Shown: positions 18,002 to 26,516 of the stretch, in pieces
How positions within the stretch are numbered: the stretch's first letter is position 1
Layout: each line of letters starts with the position of its first letter
Assembly: GCF_039511225.1 (NCBI RefSeq)
Contig: NZ_CP154261.1
Location: 3,038,001-3,102,000 of the forward strand
DNA: 64,000 nucleotides
Reading direction: 5' to 3'
DNA from: Sphingobacterium multivorum
GTDB lineage: Bacteria; Bacteroidota; Bacteroidia; Sphingobacteriales; Sphingobacteriaceae
The notes under the pieces: generated by a model
Told to the model about the DNA's origin: nothing
Databases searched by the model: none
Seen by the model: the letters and a program-made list of their open reading frames with translations, nothing else
Position numbers and translations under genes: made by a program

Positions 18002-19069
18002 ATGTTGCAAGGACAAAAAAAGGCTGCTAGCCCATTAATGGTTGTAGTTGCTTATTTCATTATTTATGTGGTATGGGGCTCGACCTTTTTCTTTATAGAA
18101 AAAGCATTGCATAGTTTCCCGCCATTTATTTTGGGTTCGTTTCGATTTGTTGCAGCCAGTGCAATTCTAATGACATATTGTGCTATAAAGGGATATAAAT
18201 TATTTAACAAGCGTTCTATTCAAGAGGCCGCAATCGTAGGTTTTTTATTGCTCTTTGTGGATATGGCCGGGGTTATCTGGGCGGAGCAGTATGTATCTGG
18301 TGGTGTTGCTGCTATTATTGCTGCAGCCGCGGCAATCTGGTTTATTTTATTGGACAGACCCAAATGGAAAGAAAACTTTAGCAGCATTAGCACGGTTGCT
18401 GGTGTAGCATTAGGTTTCTGTGGTGTTGTGATGCTGTTTGCCGAACAGATCATGGCAACCAATGATAACACAGACGGTACCCTTAAGGTGATTGCCCTGT
18501 CTATCTTAGTATTGGGTTCTATCGCTTGGACTGTAGGTTCATTGATTTCCAAGTATTTTAAAAAATCCGAAAAAGAAGAAAAAGAGGACCTGCATGTTAT
18601 GGTGAAAACTGCTTGGCAAATGGTTACCGCAGGCGTTCTCTTTAATATCACGGCGCTTTTTACCGGTGAATATGCATCATTTACACTGAGCAGTGTAGCA
18701 CCTGTTGACTGGTTCAATTTGGGGTATCTAATCACATTTGGTTCCATCCTTGCTTTTAGCTCGTATATTTGGTTATTGCAGGTACGTCCAGCAATGGAAG
18801 TAAGTACATATGCGTATGTAAACCCAATTATTGCACTTATTTTAAGTCATTTTTTCACTTCGCATGTGGTGACCTCATTGCAAATTGTCGGATTAGCGGT
18901 TATTCTATTCTCTGTCCTATTAATGAACTGGAAAGCATATCGTACCAAGCTGTCCTCGCGCAACAAAAGGAAAAAGATCCTTCAGCAGGAGAATAGTTTA
19001 GAGCGTTTGATAGCAGCGGATCCCCAAACGGACAACAAACATGTTCCTGAGACGGAATTAGTTCATTAG
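18002..19069 (+). CDS. EamA family (drug/metabolite) transporter
   Basis: The 355-residue inner membrane protein has ten predicted helices in two EamA repeats, with the N-terminal 'VVWGSTFFFIEKALHSFPPFILGSFRF' block (about residues 20-46) and a second repeat near 'LITFGSILAFSSYIWLL' and 'AYVNPIIALIL'. This RhaT/YdcZ-like group exports amino acids or other small metabolites. It has an extra charged cytoplasmic segment (about residues 190-205, Lys/Glu-rich) and a charged 35-residue C-terminal tail. It is coexpressed with the Lrp-type regulator just upstream, which supports an amino-acid or related substrate. Confidence 0.88.
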   Translation: MLQGQKKAASPLMVVVAYFIIYVVWGSTFFFIEKALHSFPPFILGSFRFVAASAILMTYCAIKGYKLFNKRSIQEAAIVGFLLLFVDMAGVIWAEQYVSGGVAAIIAAAAAIWFILLDRPKWKENFSSISTVAGVALGFCGVVMLFAEQIMATNDNTDGTLKVIALSILVLGSIAWTVGSLISKYFKKSEKEEKEDLHVMVKTAWQMVTAGVLFNITALFTGEYASFTLSSVAPVDWFNLGYLITFGSILAFSSYIWLLQVRPAMEVSTYAYVNPIIALILSHFFTSHVVTSLQIVGLAVILFSVLLMNWKAYRTKLSSRNKRKKILQQENSLERLIAADPQTDNKHVPETELVH

Positions 19070-19095
19070 GTTGTTATTTTTCTAATTATATGGAC

Positions 19096-19135
19096 AAAGC
19101 TTAATGTGTAACAATATTAAGCTTTTGTTGTTTTT
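19096..19135 (+). terminator. Terminator after the lrp-eamA operon
   Basis: AAGCTTAAT and ATTAAGCTT pair around a ten-base loop, followed by TTGTTGTTTTT. Confidence 0.75.
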
Positions 19136-19161
19136 AAAAATTAGCTAACATTGGATAAGAT

Positions 19162-19188
19162 TTGTTCATATATAATTGGCTAACTTTG
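19162..19188 (+). promoter_or_regulatory. Promoter for the split 5'-nucleotidase operon
   Basis: TTG (19162-19164), 16 bases, then an exact TAACTTTG (19181-19188), 26 bases before ATG 19215. Confidence 0.6.
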
Positions 19189-19214
19189 CGTAGTATTTGG
19201 TTAAATTAAAAAGA

Positions 19215-19976
19215 ATGAATATTTCGAAGCAAATTGCCTTTATTGGTAGCCTTGGTGTCGCTTCGCTTTTGATGGTTACAGGTTGTACAAAACAACTCCA
19301 TCCAACGCAAAAAGATTTCCAACAATATCATATCAATAGCGATATGCAAGCTGATCCTGCAGTCGTGTCAATCTACGAACCCTTCAAACACAAAATGGAG
19401 GCGGAGATGAATCGTGTGATTGGACATGCGGACAAGGCATTGACAAAAGAGAAAACAGCGGAAACATTAATGGGCAATTTTTTTTGTGAAGCCTTGTTGT
19501 GGATGAGTGAACACAATGCTCATAACCCTGCGGATTTGGCGTTCGCAACAAAGGGTGGGATCCGAAATGATCTTAAAGCAGGCGATATTACTGTAGGACA
19601 TATTTTTGAGGTTATGCCCTTTGAGAATACATTGACTATACTCGAGCTCAAAGGTAGTCAGATTCGTCAGCTTGCTGACTATATTGCTACAACACATGGA
19701 CAACCTATAGCCGGAATGACGTTGACAATTACAGGCAACAAAGCTCAGGACATAAAGATCAAAGGTCAAGCTATTGAAGATAATAAGTTATATAAACTAG
19801 TGACCTATGATTATCTTGCCAATGGTGGTGATAACCTCACCTTACTGACACAACCTGTATCGCGGGCTAATTATCCGCAACGTATGCGTGAAGGTTTGAT
19901 TGAATATGTGAGCGAATTAACGAAAGAAGGTAAAAAAGTAAATGCAGAATTAGATGGAAGAATTAAAATCAATTAA
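19215..19976 (+). CDS. 5'-nucleotidase C-terminal domain lipoprotein
   Basis: The 253-residue lipoprotein (lipobox MVTGC) consists only of the C-terminal substrate-binding domain of UshA-type 5'-nucleotidases: 'KGGIRNDLKAGDITVGHIF', 'MPFENTLTILELKG' and 'VTYDYLANGGDNLTLL' are the family's phosphate/nucleoside-binding blocks. The metallophosphatase half is encoded by the next gene, which overlaps this one by 23 bases. ATG 19215 is preferred over the TTG at 19197 because it begins the signal sequence. Together the two proteins would form one periplasmic nucleotide or sugar-nucleotide hydrolase. Confidence 0.9.
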   Translation: MNISKQIAFIGSLGVASLLMVTGCTKQLHPTQKDFQQYHINSDMQADPAVVSIYEPFKHKMEAEMNRVIGHADKALTKEKTAETLMGNFFCEALLWMSEHNAHNPADLAFATKGGIRNDLKAGDITVGHIFEVMPFENTLTILELKGSQIRQLADYIATTHGQPIAGMTLTITGNKAQDIKIKGQAIEDNKLYKLVTYDYLANGGDNLTLLTQPVSRANYPQRMREGLIEYVSELTKEGKKVNAELDGRIKIN

Positions 19977-20913
19977 CCGAAGATCTTTTATCAAGCAAGT
20001 TGGTGGATTTTCTGCTGCAGTTGCTTTGGGATCACTTCCTTTTCAAGTCGACGCGAAGAGCAAAAAGGTAAAACTTACAATTTTACATACCAACGATGTT
20101 CATAGCCGTATTGAACCGTTTCCAATGGACGGCGGCAAATATCAGGGATTGGCTGGTGTTGCACGCCGAAGTACACTGATCAATAAAATCCGCAAAGAAG
20201 AAGAACATCTTCTATTACTCGATGCAGGCGATATGTTCCAAGGCACCCCCTATTTTAATCTTTTTGGAGGAAAACTTGAGCTTGACCTCATGACAAAGTT
20301 AGGTTATGATGCCGGGACATTTGGAAATCATGAATTTGACAATGGTCTTGACGGTCTTGTAAAGTACCTGGATCACGCTAAATTTCCGTTCTTAACGGCA
20401 AATTACGACTTCAAAGGAACCGTGTTGGAGGGCAGAACCCAAGATTATACCATATTCCATAAAGGTGGAATAAAAATAGGCGTGTTTGGACTAGGGGTAG
20501 ATATTGAGGGATTGGTTGACCCCAATAACTTCAGGGGAATGAAATATTTGGATCCTATTGAAGTTTCCAACAAGGTGGTCCGCACATTGAAAGAAAAACA
20601 CAAATGTGATTTGGTTATCTGTTTATCGCATTTGGGCTATCAATATGAAAACGACAAGGTGTCGGATCTGATCCTTGCCGCCAAAACCTCAGATATCGAT
20701 CTCATTATCGGTGGACATACGCACACCTTCTTAAATGAACCAACACTGGTTACAAATTTAAAAGGAACAAAGACCGTTGTGAATCAAGTCGGTTTTGCTG
20801 GAATTAATCTAGGACGTATTGACTTTATTATGGAACCAGGGTCTGACAAGAAACAAATGGTCGCGAGTACCTATCAGGTCAATCCGACAATTCCGGAGTC
20901 CATGTTGGCATAA
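19954..20913 (+). CDS. 5'-nucleotidase N-terminal metallophosphatase domain protein
   Basis: The 319-residue protein has a twin-arginine signal (NRRSFIKQVGG, residues 8-18) and a calcineurin-like two-metal phosphatase domain: TILHTNDVHS, LDAGDMFQGTP, GNHEFDNG, LSHLGYQYEN and IIGGHTHTFL hold the metal ligands and the catalytic His-Asp dyad. It lacks the usual C-terminal domain, which is encoded by the overlapping gene just upstream. The pair is translated in the order C-domain then N-domain, opposite to the fused enzyme. It probably acts in the periplasm or at the inner membrane surface. Confidence 0.92.
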   Translation: MEELKSINRRSFIKQVGGFSAAVALGSLPFQVDAKSKKVKLTILHTNDVHSRIEPFPMDGGKYQGLAGVARRSTLINKIRKEEEHLLLLDAGDMFQGTPYFNLFGGKLELDLMTKLGYDAGTFGNHEFDNGLDGLVKYLDHAKFPFLTANYDFKGTVLEGRTQDYTIFHKGGIKIGVFGLGVDIEGLVDPNNFRGMKYLDPIEVSNKVVRTLKEKHKCDLVICLSHLGYQYENDKVSDLILAAKTSDIDLIIGGHTHTFLNEPTLVTNLKGTKTVVNQVGFAGINLGRIDFIMEPGSDKKQMVASTYQVNPTIPESMLA

Positions 20914-20930
20914 TATCAACTAATTTTAAC

Positions 20931-20968
20931 AAATGCCAAGTTGACTAATCAATTTGGCATTTTTTTTA
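20931..20968 (+). terminator. Terminator after the 5'-nucleotidase operon
   Basis: AAATGCCAAGTTG pairs with CAATTTGGCATTT (one G-T) around a six-base loop, followed by a T run. Confidence 0.9.
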
Positions 20969-21034
20969 CCAATACTATAAGAAGACGTATGAAGTAAAAA
21001 CTTATACGGTCTATACACGCTGATTCGTCATTCA

Positions 21035-22249
21035 ATGAAAAGAATTTTATCGATTTACCTCGACTCCTTTAAGGGACTGTCTCAAGCCGCATGGCTACTT
21101 GCCATAGTGATGCTCATTAATAGAATGGGAAGTATGGTGATTCCCTTTCTTGGCCTCTACATGACCCAGGTTCTACATTTTGACATTAAACAGGTCGGTG
21201 TGGTATTGATGAGTTATGGATTCGGCTCCGTTTGTGGTTCCTATATCGGTGGCTGGTTGACTGACCGGATTGGCAGCTTCAAGGTTCAGTTCGGAAGTCT
21301 GGTATTGGCGGCCCCTTTATTCTTACTGATCCCACATTTCAAAGAGGTGCAGTCCTTATCCATTATGATTTTTACGTTAAGCTTAATCTTTGATGCCTTC
21401 AGACCTGCAAACTCCGTGTCAGTGGCAAGTTATGCTAAACCCGAAAATATCACGCGCGCCTTTTCATTGAATCGTCTTGCCATAAATCTGGGGTTTTCAA
21501 TCGGCCCGGCGGTGGCTGGATTTTTGGCCACCATCTCATTCAATTGGATCTTTTATGGAAATTCTTTTGCCGTCCTTTGCGCTGCAGTGATTTTCTTTGT
21601 CTTTTTTCATAAACGAGAAAAAAGAAGCGATATTAAATCTAAAAAAGAGATTACTGCTGAAAACGAATTACCTCAAAAGACACGAAATCCCTATACCGAC
21701 CTACCTTTTGTCTTATTCAATATCTTTTGTTGCATTTTCTCATTCTGTTTCTTTCAGTTGATCACAACGCTACCTATTTTCTACCGAGAAGTTCACCATT
21801 TGAATGACCACCAAATCGGATTTCTACTCGGCTGGAGTGGATTCGTTATCGTATTACTGGAGATGTTTATTGTCCATATAGCTGAAAAAAGATTCTCGCT
21901 TATAAGCACGCTCGTCTTTGGAACATTTTTATGTGCCAGCTCTTATGCCATGTTAAATTTTTCAGGTGGACTCGGGTGGTTATATTTCACATTCTTTATC
22001 TTCGGCCTTGGCGAGATGCTGACACTACCTTTTATGGCAACGGTTTCTGTTAACCGTTCGACACCTAAAACACAAGGAGCATACATGGGGTTCAATTCGT
22101 TGGCATTTTCAGCTGCAAATATATTTTCGCCGCTTTTAGGGACTAGCATTGTCGATTCCTTCGGTTTTACAACCTTATGGTGGGCAACCGCATTAACCTT
22201 ATCTGCTACGGCGATCGGGTTCTACTTGGTTCTGAGATGGATGAAGTAG
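21035..22249 (+). CDS. MFS transporter
   Basis: The 404-residue protein has twelve predicted membrane helices and the A-like motif GGWLTDRIG between TM2 and TM3, placing it in the major facilitator superfamily, in the drug or metabolite exporter-like group (MdtH/YdeE resemblance in the N-terminal 'MINRMGSMVIPFLGLYMTQ'). A charged central loop at about residues 190-215 separates the two halves. It is flanked by terminators on both sides and appears monocistronic. The substrate is unknown. Confidence 0.88.
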   Translation: MKRILSIYLDSFKGLSQAAWLLAIVMLINRMGSMVIPFLGLYMTQVLHFDIKQVGVVLMSYGFGSVCGSYIGGWLTDRIGSFKVQFGSLVLAAPLFLLIPHFKEVQSLSIMIFTLSLIFDAFRPANSVSVASYAKPENITRAFSLNRLAINLGFSIGPAVAGFLATISFNWIFYGNSFAVLCAAVIFFVFFHKREKRSDIKSKKEITAENELPQKTRNPYTDLPFVLFNIFCCIFSFCFFQLITTLPIFYREVHHLNDHQIGFLLGWSGFVIVLLEMFIVHIAEKRFSLISTLVFGTFLCASSYAMLNFSGGLGWLYFTFFIFGLGEMLTLPFMATVSVNRSTPKTQGAYMGFNSLAFSAANIFSPLLGTSIVDSFGFTTLWWATALTLSATAIGFYLVLRWMK

Positions 22250-22262
22250 CCTACACTTGATA

Positions 22263-22309
22263 AATGAAAAACGGGTGTATGCTCATATGAGATACACCCG
22301 TTTTTCATT
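22263..22309. terminator. Bidirectional terminator between MFS and M13 peptidase genes
   Basis: AATGAAAAACGGGTGTAT pairs with ATACACCCGTTTTTCATT (18 bp) around an 11-base loop. The A/T flanks serve both convergent genes. Confidence 0.92.
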
Positions 22310-22324
22310 AAACATGGCTGAAAC

Positions 22325-24328
22325 CTACCAAATTTTGATACGTTTATCGACCGGAACAAACATTTTGTCGCCGTTCTTTGTATCCCAAGCTTTATGGAAA
22401 GCATCTAGGTTAATGATCGGGGCAAAAGCACGGTACTGTGCTGGAGAATGTGGATCAGTTTTTACTTGATTGACCACAAACTCATCGGTAGTTTTCGTTC
22501 TCCAAATCGTTGCCCAGGAAAGGAAAAAGCGTTGGTCCTGTGTAAAACCATCTATTAATCCAGGATTTCCCTTATCGTTCAGATAGAGTTGCAATGCATC
22601 AAAAGCCACTGATGAGCCACCTAAATCCCCAATATTCTCCCCTAATGTAAAGCGACCGTTCACAAAAACACCTGGTACAGGTTCGTAGGATTCAAACTGA
22701 CGTACCAAAGCATCAGCCGCTGCTTCAAATTTCGCCTTATCGCTGTCGCTCCACCAGTTGTTCAGGTTTCCATTCCCATCGTATTTAGCACCCTGGTCGT
22801 CAAATCCGTGTGAAAGTTCGTGACCAATTACCGCACCAATACCGCCGAAATTAACTGCAGCATCAGCTTTATAATCGTAGAATGGCGGCTGAAGAATCGC
22901 TGCCGGAAAGACAATCTCATTAAACAGTGGACTATAATAAGCATTCACAGTCTGTGGAGTCATCCCCCATTCAGATTTGTCCACTGGCTTATCTTGTTTC
23001 GCTAAATTCTGGTAAAATGCCCATTTACTCGAAGCCAATACATTTTCATACAACGATGTCCCAACATCAAGTTTGCTAAAATCTTTCCATTTATCCGGGT
23101 AACCAATTTTAACTTTAAACTTAGCCAGTTTGTCCAATGCCTTTACTTTCGTTTCATCCGACATCCAAGTCAATCCCTTGATATGCTGCCCGAAAGATTT
23201 AACGAGATAGCTTACAAGCTCTTCCGCTTCAGCTTTGGCCTTTGGAGGGAAGTTTTCTTTCACATACAATTTCCCTAATAACTCACCTGCGATCGAATTG
23301 ACAAATTCCACACCGCGCTTATCCAAAGCACGCTGCTCCTTTTGTCCTTTTAACTTACGACCCCAGAAATCAAAATACAGATCATTTAACTCCTGTGTAG
23401 TATATGACGCAGCATTATTTAAAATATGGAATGTCAATAGCTCTTTGATAACCGGTAGATTTTCAGGGTTGAAAACCCGATCCAAATTTTCGTAATACTT
23501 TATTTCCGGTACAATAACAGTATCAGCCTTAAAACCGACATCCTTTAGGTACTTTGCAATATCGACGTTTTTCACAATCTTTTTTAGATCGGCTACAGCG
23601 ATCGGATTATATCGCCCATTTGCATCGCGTGATTGCTCAACGGTTTTAAGGTTTGCCGCCAGCTGCTTTTCAAAGGCGACAATTTTTGGACCTTTTAAAT
23701 CCTTCGTAATTTGGCCTGATTTAGCATAAAGTGCAGAGATATAATTTGAATAATCCGTTAATGTTTCTTCGTTCTTCTTATCTTTTACTTGATAATAAGA
23801 ACGTCCAAGCCCCAGACTTCCTCCGCCGAGGTATACTGTATTAACATCGGAATTTTTAAGATGCGCATATACATAGCCACTAAAAAAAGGATTTCCACCA
23901 ATCGGTGCTACCTCAACAAGATAGTTGTATAAATCATCAAAATTCTTGATCGTTGCAATTTTAGCAAGATAAGGTTTAACAGGCTCTAAACCAAGTTTAT
24001 TACGTGTTTTCATATCCACAAATGATTTATACAAATCACCTATCTTCTGATTGTCTGTACCCTTTTGGAATTGTCCAGTTAGCGATTCTTGCAAGACCTT
24101 CAATGTAGCAATATCGGTATTTTCACGCAATTCGTCGAAAGAACCCCAACGTGCTTTATCAGAGGGTATTTTGACTGTTTTCATCCATTGTCCATTCACA
24201 AAATTATAAAAGTCATCTTGAGGACGAACACTCTTGTCCATGTAATTCACATTGATTGCGTTGTTTTGCGCTTGGCCCGCCAATGAGCCGCAGGTTAACA
24301 AAGCTGCTAAAAGTAGATTTTTCTTCAT
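22325..24328 (-). CDS. M13 family (neprilysin/PepO-like) zinc metallopeptidase
   Basis: The 667-residue peptidase is exported by an N-terminal signal (MKKNLLLAALLTCG..GQAQ). The zinc site is H503-E504-L-S-H507 with the third ligand in GENIGDLGG, and the NAYY substrate-binding motif lies before them. Family members cleave short peptides in the periplasm or outside the cell. The start at 24328 is chosen over the TTG at 24361 because it begins the signal peptide. The length is standard, and no residues of the catalytic set are missing. It is monocistronic and ends at a shared terminator. Confidence 0.95.
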   Translation of the reverse strand: MKKNLLLAALLTCGSLAGQAQNNAINVNYMDKSVRPQDDFYNFVNGQWMKTVKIPSDKARWGSFDELRENTDIATLKVLQESLTGQFQKGTDNQKIGDLYKSFVDMKTRNKLGLEPVKPYLAKIATIKNFDDLYNYLVEVAPIGGNPFFSGYVYAHLKNSDVNTVYLGGGSLGLGRSYYQVKDKKNEETLTDYSNYISALYAKSGQITKDLKGPKIVAFEKQLAANLKTVEQSRDANGRYNPIAVADLKKIVKNVDIAKYLKDVGFKADTVIVPEIKYYENLDRVFNPENLPVIKELLTFHILNNAASYTTQELNDLYFDFWGRKLKGQKEQRALDKRGVEFVNSIAGELLGKLYVKENFPPKAKAEAEELVSYLVKSFGQHIKGLTWMSDETKVKALDKLAKFKVKIGYPDKWKDFSKLDVGTSLYENVLASSKWAFYQNLAKQDKPVDKSEWGMTPQTVNAYYSPLFNEIVFPAAILQPPFYDYKADAAVNFGGIGAVIGHELSHGFDDQGAKYDGNGNLNNWWSDSDKAKFEAAADALVRQFESYEPVPGVFVNGRFTLGENIGDLGGSSVAFDALQLYLNDKGNPGLIDGFTQDQRFFLSWATIWRTKTTDEFVVNQVKTDPHSPAQYRAFAPIINLDAFHKAWDTKNGDKMFVPVDKRIKIW

Positions 24329-24433
24329 ATAAAAATTTAGTTTGTCTGTCGCTATACACAAACTTAAGCAAAGTTCTTCTATTGTTAATGCAACAATTGG
24401 GATTCTAATCGCAACTAAAACTAATGGGAATAA

Positions 24434-24643
24434 TCAAGTGTTGGTTTTATTGCGTGTTGATTTGCGTAGTACAAGGATAAAAATCAGTAGAAACAGTGCG
24501 ACACCGGCAATCCAAATCCACGGATTAGCATACCATAACGTCCCATTCGCTTCTTTGAGCTTTTGATTCTCTTCCAGGGTAACCTGTGCTTTCAATAAAA
24601 AAACTGAAAAAACAGGACAAACTATTAAAGCAGTCTTTTTCAT
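24434..24643 (-). CDS. Small membrane protein
   Basis: The 69-residue protein has an N-terminal signal-like segment (residues 1-20, ending KAQ), a short polar stretch with WYANPW, and one hydrophobic helix (about residues 47-62) with a basic tail, RKSTRNKTNT. This looks like a small single-pass protein with its C-terminus in the cytoplasm. No family is recognised. It is isolated from its neighbours by 60-105 bases on each side. Confidence 0.55.
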   Translation of the reverse strand: MKKTALIVCPVFSVFLLKAQVTLEENQKLKEANGTLWYANPWIWIAGVALFLLIFILVLRKSTRNKTNT

Positions 24644-24703
24644 ATTTAATCACTTCATATGAATAGAATACTCTTTTAGCTGTTTTTGTTTGAAGGAATT
24701 AAA

Positions 24704-25645
24704 TTATCCTTGTTTGATTTCGCCTAAATAAACCACGTCTTTTAGATCAAAAGGAGTTTCTTGATACACAAAGTAATTCAACCAATTATTGAAAAGAAGA
24801 TTCGCATGACTTGTCCAGCGCACCAGAGGGCGATTTTCGGGGTTGTCATCAACATAATAATTTGCCGGCATAGCAATCTCCTGCCCTTTTTCTAAGTCTC
24901 TTTTATATTCTTCATCCAGTGTAAAAGGAGCATATTCCGAATGTCCCGTCAAATAAAACTCGCGTCCCCCGCGTGAAGAAACAATAGCAATACCGGCTTC
25001 TGGCGATTCTGAAAGAATTTCTAAACCCTCTTTTACCCGGAGATCATCCTTCTCAATTGTTGTATGGCGGCTGTGCGGTATAAAGAATTCATCGTCAAAT
25101 CCACGGAATAAAGGATGTCTTTTGTTTAACGCAGTGTGCTTAAATACACCAAAAAGTTTTTCCGTTAATGGCTTCTTCTCTACACCATAGAAATGATACA
25201 ATGCCGCTTGAGACGCCCAACAGATATACAAACTTGATGTTACATGGGTCCTCGCCCAGTCAAAGATGGTCTGAATTTCATCCCAGTAGGTCACTTCCTC
25301 AAAAGCAACCATTTCAACTGGAGCCCCCGTAATAATCATTCCGTCGTAGAAATTCTCCTTAACCTCGGTCAAGCTCTTGTAAAACATTTCCAAATGCTCT
25401 TCGGGGGTATTCTTTGAAACATGCGTTTCAAGTCGCAAAAATTCCATTTCCACCTGCAAAGGATTATTTGACAGCAAACGAATAAAATCTGTCTCTGTCG
25501 TAATTTTAAGCGGCATTAAGTTCAGTACCAAAACACGAAGCGGTCTGATATCCTGCTCATTTGCTCTTAAATCACTCATGACAAATATATTCTCCTTTTT
25601 CAACAGCTCAATGGCAGGAAGGTTATTAGGAAGTTTGACCGGCAT
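24704..25645 (-). CDS. metA: Homoserine O-acyltransferase, MetA fold, predicted acetyl type
   Basis: The enzyme acylates L-homoserine in methionine synthesis. Counting from MPVKL gives a 313-residue protein with the MetA catalytic triad exactly at C142, H235 and E237 (ICWASQ and TGHSEY). The residue that sets acyl-CoA choice is E111 (TGAPVE): in Bacillus cereus MetA a Glu here goes with acetyl-CoA, while E. coli succinyl-type MetA has Gly. It is therefore predicted to be a homoserine O-acetyltransferase although built on the MetA fold. The start is fixed by AAGGAG upstream; an extra seven codons starting at TTG 25666 would run through that site. Confidence 0.93.
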   Translation of the reverse strand: MPVKLPNNLPAIELLKKENIFVMSDLRANEQDIRPLRVLVLNLMPLKITTETDFIRLLSNNPLQVEMEFLRLETHVSKNTPEEHLEMFYKSLTEVKENFYDGMIITGAPVEMVAFEEVTYWDEIQTIFDWARTHVTSSLYICWASQAALYHFYGVEKKPLTEKLFGVFKHTALNKRHPLFRGFDDEFFIPHSRHTTIEKDDLRVKEGLEILSESPEAGIAIVSSRGGREFYLTGHSEYAPFTLDEEYKRDLEKGQEIAMPANYYVDDNPENRPLVRWTSHANLLFNNWLNYFVYQETPFDLKDVVYLGEIKQG

Positions 25646-25654
25646 AGATAATTT

Positions 25655-25660
25655 CTCCTT
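25655..25660 (-). promoter_or_regulatory. Shine-Dalgarno AAGGAG for metA
   Basis: AAGGAG on the minus strand, nine bases before ATG 25645. It shows that the possible upstream TTG start at 25666 is not used. Confidence 0.7.
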
Positions 25661-25674
25661 ATACAATTAGCATG

Positions 25675-25682
25675 CAAAATTA
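25675..25682 (-). promoter_or_regulatory. Candidate -7 box (TAATTTTG) for metA
   Basis: Exact TAnnTTTG on the minus strand, 29 bases before the metA start codon. No TTG at a fitting -33 distance. Confidence 0.5.
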
Positions 25683-25758
25683 GCAAGAAAATGCCATAAA
25701 TGCTAAATGAAACATAAATTATCTTCCATTATATTGTTATAGTCTCCAAGACCAAAAG

Positions 25759-26289
25759 CTATTCCTTGCTTAAATCCAATAGGGATTTTCTGAATTTCTG
25801 TGACCCAAAGTTCATTCCACCTACGTGTTTAATGACCAGCTTACCAGCCTTATCCAAAATAATCGTTGTTGGTATGCTTGTGGTACTCAATTCTTTGGGT
25901 AAAGCCGAATTTAATTGATAGACCGGTAGACTATATTTTCTTTTCGCCATAAACTTCCGCGAAGCGCTAAGATTTCCATCGATATCGACAGCCAAAATAA
26001 CAATAGCATCGTTGCCCTTAAAGTCCTTATAGAGTTGATCCAAGGAAGGCATCTCAGCAAGACATGGTGGACACCATGTCGCCCATAAATTAATAACCAC
26101 AACTTTTCCTTTGAGCTGGTTTAAGCTCAATATATTGTTTTTACTGTCCCTAAAACTAAGATTGTATCCTTCGGTTCTGCTCTTATTCTCCTCCTCGACC
26201 ACACAATGCTTGCTTGCTTTAACCAAAAATGGATTGCAAAACAACAAACTAACCAATAAAAGGAGACTATAATTTACTTTTTTTGTCAT
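25759..26289 (-). CDS. TlpA/ResA-like thioredoxin, exported
   Basis: The 176-residue protein has a signal sequence (about residues 1-25) and a thioredoxin domain with the CxxC motif in NLWATWCPPCLAEMPSL, plus the TlpA insert 'LNQLKGKVVVINLW' before it and the cis-proline strand STTSIPTTIILD. Such proteins reduce or oxidise disulfides in the periplasm, often for cytochrome c maturation or oxidative protection. A typical AhpC-TSA/Redoxin fold in the same class cannot be fully excluded. It stands alone, 93 bases from metA on the same strand. Confidence 0.88.
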   Translation of the reverse strand: MTKKVNYSLLLLVSLLFCNPFLVKASKHCVVEEENKSRTEGYNLSFRDSKNNILSLNQLKGKVVVINLWATWCPPCLAEMPSLDQLYKDFKGNDAIVILAVDIDGNLSASRKFMAKRKYSLPVYQLNSALPKELSTTSIPTTIILDKAGKLVIKHVGGMNFGSQKFRKSLLDLSKE

Positions 26290-26516
26290 ATAACACTTTA
26301 ACTAAGCCTAAACATTACCATAACGTTTGTATCCTAATTTGATTGCTTTTACAACAGAAAATTAATCGAATTTTTTCACGCGTTTTTATTAACGGATTTT
26401 TCAGCGGCAATGGAGGTTTAAATTCGGTGTTAGAATACAAAAGCGAAAAGATAAGTGTAAAAGATATTACAAACAAATTTAGGGATATGTATATTATATA
26501 GTATGAAAATAAGTAA

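Noticed and set aside
18220..18747. A 175-codon frame antisense to the EamA gene
   Set aside because: It mirrors the hydrophobic codons of the transporter and has no start signal.
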